Assembly (NCBI GenBank): GCA_002483465.1
Contig: DLHX01000001.1
Location: 238-64,237 of the forward strand
Origin: Micavibrio sp. UBA7657
GTDB lineage: Bacteria; Pseudomonadota; Alphaproteobacteria; Micavibrionales; Micavibrionaceae
Length of the DNA: 64,000 nucleotides
Direction: 5' to 3'
Below the pieces are notes generated by a model. It was given only the letters and a program-made list of their open reading frames with translations, made no database searches and was not told where the DNA came from. Shown one piece after another: positions 60,324 to 64,000 of the stretch (positions are counted from its first letter, which is position 1; the number at the start of each line of letters is the position of its first letter). A program made the translations under genes and the position numbers.

Positions 60324-60827
60324 TCATCTTTTAATGTTTTTTGGAAACTGAAGACGACGATTATATTTTAAGAAAATATCTTGGTCAATTATAGGTGGAA
60401 TCTTCTCAAATTCCCTATCAACGTCATAAAGTGATTGATCCTTGTCATTTACAGTCCTAGGTGGCACATAATCCTCCGGGACGCCTTCATCTGGAATATT
60501 TGTACCCGGAATAGTAGGCGGCAATAATTCTTCCTTTTGAATATCATCCGAAACACGCCGCTTTAAATCCTTCCGCAGCGCTTTCTCCGTCTCGCCGCCC
60601 GGCTTCAGCCAGCCATCCACGCGCAATCCGCGCTCCTTCTGGTAACGCCTGATTCCTTCATCCATTTCGCGCGTGATATATCCATGAGGCTCCGGCTCTT
60701 TTTTAAAATCAAAATAGCCCAGTCGATCAAGCACGTTTTTAACCTGCCGGACATCTTCCGGCCTGTTTTCGCGCTGATCGCCCACCATGCCTGTAATAAA
60801 TTTTGAAATCGTTGAAAATAAAGACAT
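60324..60827 (-). CDS. Putative peptidoglycan-binding-domain protein
   Basis: 167 residues from the ATG at 60827 (MSLFSTISKFITGM); ten further codons are open upstream. Residues 20-90 resemble a PG_binding_1 helical domain (VRQVKNVLDRLGYFD, MDEGIRRYQKERGLRVDGWL). The remainder is polar with Pro-rich segments (LLPPTIPGTNIPDEGVPE) and an Arg/Lys-rich end. No signal peptide is visible, so access to the wall would need another route; many such domains serve in secreted or structural proteins. The DNA is AT-rich, as for the gene downstream. Confidence 0.65.
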   Translation of the reverse strand: MSLFSTISKFITGMVGDQRENRPEDVRQVKNVLDRLGYFDFKKEPEPHGYITREMDEGIRRYQKERGLRVDGWLKPGGETEKALRKDLKRRVSDDIQKEELLPPTIPGTNIPDEGVPEDYVPPRTVNDKDQSLYDVDREFEKIPPIIDQDIFLKYNRRLQFPKNIKR

Positions 60828-60913
60828 ATGTTTTCTTTCATTTAGATGACATTCCAAAGGTTATCGCCTATAAAAGCGTATAACCTGCATAGATACGTAA
60901 AGAGACCTGATTC

Positions 60914-61531
60914 ATGAGATTTCTGACCGCCGCCCTGCTTGCCCTGATTTTGTTCCTGCCTCTCTCCGCTTCAGCGAAAAAAGGCGACGAGGCCTGGAAC
61001 GCCGACATCAAGATTACCGAGGATTATCTCAAAACCCTCCGCACCGCCCGCGCGCGCTTCGTCCAGACCACGCATGACGGTACACAATTAGTCGGCACCT
61101 TCTATCTCCAACGCCCCGGCAAGCTGAAATTCGAATATGACGCACCCATCAAGGACTTCGTCGTCGCCGACGGCTTCTTTATTTATTTCTACGACTCACA
61201 ATTGGGCGAGCAGACCAACGCGCCCATCGGCCAGACCCTCGCCGATTTCATCCTGCGCGATGAATTAAAATTGCGCGACGATCTAACTGTGAAAGACATC
61301 AAGCGCGGCGGCGATCTCATCCAGATCGAAATCGTGCAAACCACCGACCCCGACGCGGGCTCGCTCACGCTGGGCTTCTCCGAAGACCCGATCACGCTGA
61401 AAAAATGGCGCATCGTCGATGCGCAAGGCTTGATCACCGAGGTCGAGCTTTTCTATCTCAAGACCGGCGTCAAACATCCGTCCTCGCTCTTCGTCTACAA
61501 GGACCCGGTCAAAAAAGGCGTGAATGACTAA
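60914..61531 (+). CDS. lolA: Outer-membrane lipoprotein carrier LolA
   Basis: Periplasmic chaperone that carries lipoproteins from LolCDE to the outer membrane. 205 residues: signal peptide (MRFLTAALLALILFLPLSAS), then the LolA half-barrel (FVQTTHDGTQLVGTFYLQRP, GKLKFEYDAP, VVADGFFIYFYDSQLGEQ). The family fold is clear although alphaproteobacterial LolA is divergent. Its last 8 bp overlap the recR start. MlaA in this window is one likely client. Confidence 0.92.
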   Translation: MRFLTAALLALILFLPLSASAKKGDEAWNADIKITEDYLKTLRTARARFVQTTHDGTQLVGTFYLQRPGKLKFEYDAPIKDFVVADGFFIYFYDSQLGEQTNAPIGQTLADFILRDELKLRDDLTVKDIKRGGDLIQIEIVQTTDPDAGSLTLGFSEDPITLKKWRIVDAQGLITEVELFYLKTGVKHPSSLFVYKDPVKKGVND

Positions 61532-62147
61532 AATTCCCCAAAAAATAATGAGTAACGACGAAGGTCCGCTGAACCACCTCATCCGCATGCTGGCCGGTTT
61601 GCCCGGCCTCGGCAATCGCTCCGCGCGCCGCATCGCGCTGCATCTCCTCGGCAAACGCGCCGGGATGATGATCCCGCTTGCCGATGCGCTGAAAAAAGCC
61701 GCCGAGGAAATAAAAGAATGCCCTGAATGCGGCAATCTCGACATGATCCAGCCCTGCAATATCTGCCGCAATCCCGCGCGCGACCGCGCCAAAATCTGTG
61801 TGGTCGCGCAAGTCTCCGACCTCTGGGCGCTGGAGCGCACCGGCGCTTATAAAGGCCTCTATCACGTGCTCGGCGGCCTGCTCTCTGCGTTAGACGGCAT
61901 CGGCCCGGAAGATCTGAAAATCCCGCGCCTCGTCGCCCGCAGCGAAAACGAAGAGGTGCAGGAAATTATTTTAGCCCTCTCCGCCACGGTCGACGGTCAG
62001 TCTACCGCGCACTACATCGCCGATCATCTCGACACCGCGAGCCTCAACGTCACGCGCCTCGCCCACGGCATGCCGGTCGGCGGCGAACTTGATTACCTCG
62101 ATGACGGAACCATCACCACGGCTCTCAAGTCGCGCCGCACGGCGTAA
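61524..62147 (+). CDS. recR: Recombination protein RecR
   Basis: Works with RecF/RecO to load RecA on gapped DNA. 207 residues: helix-hairpin-helix (LAGLPGLGNRSARRIALHLL), C4 zinc finger (CPECGNLDMIQPCNICRNPARD), Toprim domain (ICVVAQVSDLWALERTGAYKG) and the closing LTRLAHGMPVGGELDYLDDG. The ATG at 61524 overlaps lolA by 8 bp; a second ATG at 61548 would avoid the overlap. dnaX, the usual neighbour, is not present here. Confidence 0.96.
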   Translation: MTKIPQKIMSNDEGPLNHLIRMLAGLPGLGNRSARRIALHLLGKRAGMMIPLADALKKAAEEIKECPECGNLDMIQPCNICRNPARDRAKICVVAQVSDLWALERTGAYKGLYHVLGGLLSALDGIGPEDLKIPRLVARSENEEVQEIILALSATVDGQSTAHYIADHLDTASLNVTRLAHGMPVGGELDYLDDGTITTALKSRRTA

Positions 62148-62482
62148 TTATTCTTTCTCGGAAATATAAACATCCCCGTCGCCCGTCACGCGCAACACCG
62201 CAAGGCGCGTATAATGCCCGTGCGGTCGCCGCCGATGGCAAAGTCGTAATAAACCCCGGCTGGGAAATAATGATCGGTCGCCGCCGCCGTCACGCTTGAA
62301 TCGCCGAACTTGATATAGACCGGCTCGGTCGCGTAGACGCTCACGACGCGCGTGTTGGAGTTGAAGTCGGTCGAGTTGCGTGCCGAACTGCTCGTGGCGC
62401 TGATGTGATGACCGCCACTCGGCATGAGTCTCATAGCTGGAATGACATTCGAGTCGCTGTCCTGGGGTAAAAGTGTAGGCAT
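62148..62482 (-). pseudogene. Small hypothetical gene with a single-base frameshift
   Basis: AGGAG precedes the ATG at 62482. The first 90 residues (MPTLLPQDSDSNVIPAMRLM, then VVSVYATEPVYIKFGDSSV) read in one frame. Near 62217-62219, within a run of three C (G on the coding strand), the natural continuation HYTRLAVLRVTGDGDVYISE lies in another frame. Adding one G would give a single 111-residue product. The sequence looks like a small beta-rich decoration or tail-associated protein of phage type, but I cannot name a family. Either a real inactivating deletion or a sequencing error. Confidence 0.6.
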
Positions 62483-62505
62483 GGGAGTTCTCCTTTATAT
62501 GTACG

Positions 62506-62585
62506 CCGTCATTGCGAGGAACGAAGTGACGAAGCAATCCAGAAAAAACTGGATCGCCGCGCCGACCATGTCGGCTCACGATGAC
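62506..62585. repeat. Interspersed palindromic repeat element
   Basis: Outer arms CGTCATTGCGAG (62506-62517) and CTCACGATGACG (62574-62585) pair at 10 of 12 positions. Inside, ATCCAG-AAAAAA-CTGGAT forms a perfect hairpin, followed by a CCGAC/GTCGG hairpin. This pattern resembles dispersed intergenic palindromes common in proteobacterial genomes. It lies upstream of the frameshifted gene; no copy of the 54663 repeat family is evident within it. Confidence 0.6.
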
Positions 62586-62756
62586 GAGGGTTATGATGTG
62601 GTTGAAAAAAGGCGCAAAAATGGCCTGTGAAGCGCTTATTCTTTGATATTACTGGCTAAATGTCAAGGAATTTTTTCCTATAACTCTTGTGGTTGAAATA
62701 CCCGCCACCCGGCGGCTAATATCGCCCATCAATTAAATAAAAAAGGATACGTGCTC

Positions 62757-63221
62757 ATGACACTTCCCAAAGCTTTTGAACAGGCCATACATAACGCTTC
62801 AGAATTAATCGCGGTAAGAGTTTATCAATCGGCGAATGCTGAAACGCCCGCAACACCGGCGGCAGAAACCACAGAAAGCACTCCCCACGTAAATGGAAAC
62901 GGCGACGGGTTTGCCTCACTTAACGGCCACGCCGTGCTTGCGAAAGAATTTGCCCGTATTCTCGAAGGCAAATTGATAGAGATCGCAACTGAAAACCCAA
63001 CGGATAATATCTGCATCTATTCACTGGGACAGCAGTACGATACGAAAGCGCCTGAAAAAGCGAGGCGCGCGGTTTATGCCACGATTGCGGAAACCGGTGT
63101 TAGTCAGGGACCTATAAATCTTAAAAACGTAATTATTCTTCCCACAGGCACTGTCAAATATTCCGAGCCTGCGACGGGAATGCAGCATAGCCCGTTGATG
63201 GAATTCACTGCAGCGCTGTAA
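62757..63221 (+). CDS. Hypothetical soluble protein
   Basis: 154 residues. An N-terminal helix (LPKAFEQAIHNASELIAVRV), a Thr/Ala/Pro/Glu-rich linker (AETPATPAAETTESTPHVNG) and a C-terminal mixed alpha/beta part (KAPEKARRAVYATIAETGVS, NLKNVIILPTGTVKYSE). No signal peptide, no family recognised. AAAGGA precedes the ATG at 62757; a GTG two codons earlier is also possible. Its stop abuts the convergent tyrosine kinase gene. Confidence 0.65.
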   Translation: MTLPKAFEQAIHNASELIAVRVYQSANAETPATPAAETTESTPHVNGNGDGFASLNGHAVLAKEFARILEGKLIEIATENPTDNICIYSLGQQYDTKAPEKARRAVYATIAETGVSQGPINLKNVIILPTGTVKYSEPATGMQHSPLMEFTAAL

Positions 63222-64000
63222 TCACGCTGCCTTCTTCATGTAATTGGCATACGTCCCGTAATACGCGGCTGAATCCCCGTACCCGTATTCCGCGTGCTTT
63301 TTTACATCCACATTCGTCAGCACCAGCGCCAGCGCACTGTACCCGAAATCGGTGAAGTGTTTCACACCGCCCGCCACCGCTTCGCGCGGCGTCTTGTCCC
63401 ACTTCACGGCGTAAAGCACGCAATCCGACAGCGTCGCCAGCAGCCGCGCATCCGGCACGGCGAGACACGACGGCGAATCTAAAATCACGAGGTCATACAT
63501 CCCGCGCAAATGCTCCACCAGCTCCTTCATCCGCTCGGTGCCCAGCAAATCAAGCGCGTTCGGCACGCTGTGACCAAAAATAATATGCGCCGGGGAATCC
63601 GCGTCCTTGCAGATCACTTCGTTCAATTGCTTTTCACCAGATAAATACTGCGCCAGATTCGCCGGCCCCTTCTGCCCCGACGATTTATGCACGTTCGGGC
63701 GGCGCAAATCCGTATCCACCAGCACCACCTTCTCGCCCGACGCCGCCGCACTCCGCGCCAGCCACAGCGAAAGCGTCGTTTTCCCTTCTGCGGGAAACGA
63801 CGACGTCATCGTCACGACTTTCGGTTTTTTCTCGCCGGAGCGTAAATTCATCACCATGCGAAGCGTCCGCACCGATTCCGCCAGCCCCGATGTCGGCTCG
63901 GCCAGCGGGTAGCGCCCGAGGAACGGCATCCGCACTTTCCCCGCCGACGGGATCAGCGCAAAACACGGCAGGCCCATCGCCTTCTCGATCTGGTTTGCGC
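63222..64000 (-). CDS. Bacterial tyrosine kinase (Wzc/CpsD type), N-terminal part outside window
   Basis: The C-terminal kinase domain of a polysaccharide co-polymerase/BY-kinase; the frame is open through the right edge. Walker A is SSFPAEGKTTLSLWLA, Walker A' VVLVDTDLRRPNVH, and Walker B LVILDSP. The C-terminus has the expected tyrosine cluster used for autophosphorylation (YGYGDSAAYYGTYANYMKK). Upstream of 63977 the residues QIEKAMGLPCFALIP match the interface before the kinase in Wzc-like fusions, so a long membrane-spanning N-terminal part probably continues beyond the window. Likely controls capsule or exopolysaccharide export. Confidence 0.9.
   Translation of the reverse strand, partial: ANQIEKAMGLPCFALIPSAGKVRMPFLGRYPLAEPTSGLAESVRTLRMVMNLRSGEKKPKVVTMTSSFPAEGKTTLSLWLARSAAASGEKVVLVDTDLRRPNVHKSSGQKGPANLAQYLSGEKQLNEVICKDADSPAHIIFGHSVPNALDLLGTERMKELVEHLRGMYDLVILDSPSCLAVPDARLLATLSDCVLYAVKWDKTPREAVAGGVKHFTDFGYSALALVLTNVDVKKHAEYGYGDSAAYYGTYANYMKKAA

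Noticed and set aside
62148..62579. 143-codon minus-strand frame as a single intact protein
   Set aside because: Its N-terminal part translates the palindromic repeat and the middle is out of frame with the sensible product; only its C-terminus is the shifted end of the real gene.
1..64000. tRNA, rRNA, CRISPR array, transposase or integrase
   Set aside because: Looked in the intergenic gaps; none shows a cloverleaf, regular repeat-spacer pattern or IS ends.

Overview
The window is chromosomal DNA of a Gram-negative alphaproteobacterium, moderately GC-rich. Evidence is the aa3-type oxidase assembly cluster in alphaproteobacterial order (ctaB, small CoxF-like gene, ctaG, ctaE, DUF983, SURF1), a CtrA-type box upstream of ftsK, an RpoE/ChrR-type ECF pair, and MlaA/MlaC, LptFG and LolA envelope genes. 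The exact lineage cannot be fixed from this window. Both ends cut genes: ctaB on the left and a Wzc-like kinase on the right. I saw no rRNA, tRNA, CRISPR array, integrase or transposase.

Left part (1-16 kb): the oxidase assembly operon on the plus strand, an M23 cell-wall peptidase and two small envelope genes on the minus strand, an ECF sigma/ChrR-like pair with a recognisable ECF promoter, an rRNA/tRNA methyltransferase overlapping acetoacetyl-CoA synthetase, a DsbD/ScsB-type reductase followed by a thioredoxin-fold protein and a clear terminator, then a soluble PAS histidine kinase.

Middle (16-39 kb): metabolic and housekeeping genes on both strands: SDR epimerase, GST, YceI plus a b561-YceI fusion, uppP, rsmD-rluB against tadA, purD-putA, xseA, a nuclease-like membrane protein, a TerD/TerA-like pair, tag, pirin, a TetR regulator with a palindromic operator candidate, a formyltransferase-like enzyme, a histone-deacetylase-fold hydrolase and ettA.

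The most unusual block (39.1-47.6 kb) is three consecutive, abutting, co-directional genes of 906-954 codons. They are full-length diverged paralogues of DotA/TraY, the large polytopic membrane protein of type IVB (Dot/Icm, IncI) secretion systems. These systems normally carry one such protein, and no other Dot/Icm gene is visible here.

Right part (47.6-64 kb): mlaC-mlaA and lptF-lptG on the minus strand, divergent from a tightly overlapped pepA / lysine-aminomutase-like / holC operon ending in a repeat-derived terminator. Then come a membrane cytochrome c, pheA, ftsK behind a CtrA box, lolA-recR, a frameshifted small gene next to an interspersed palindromic repeat, and the end of a bacterial tyrosine kinase gene.
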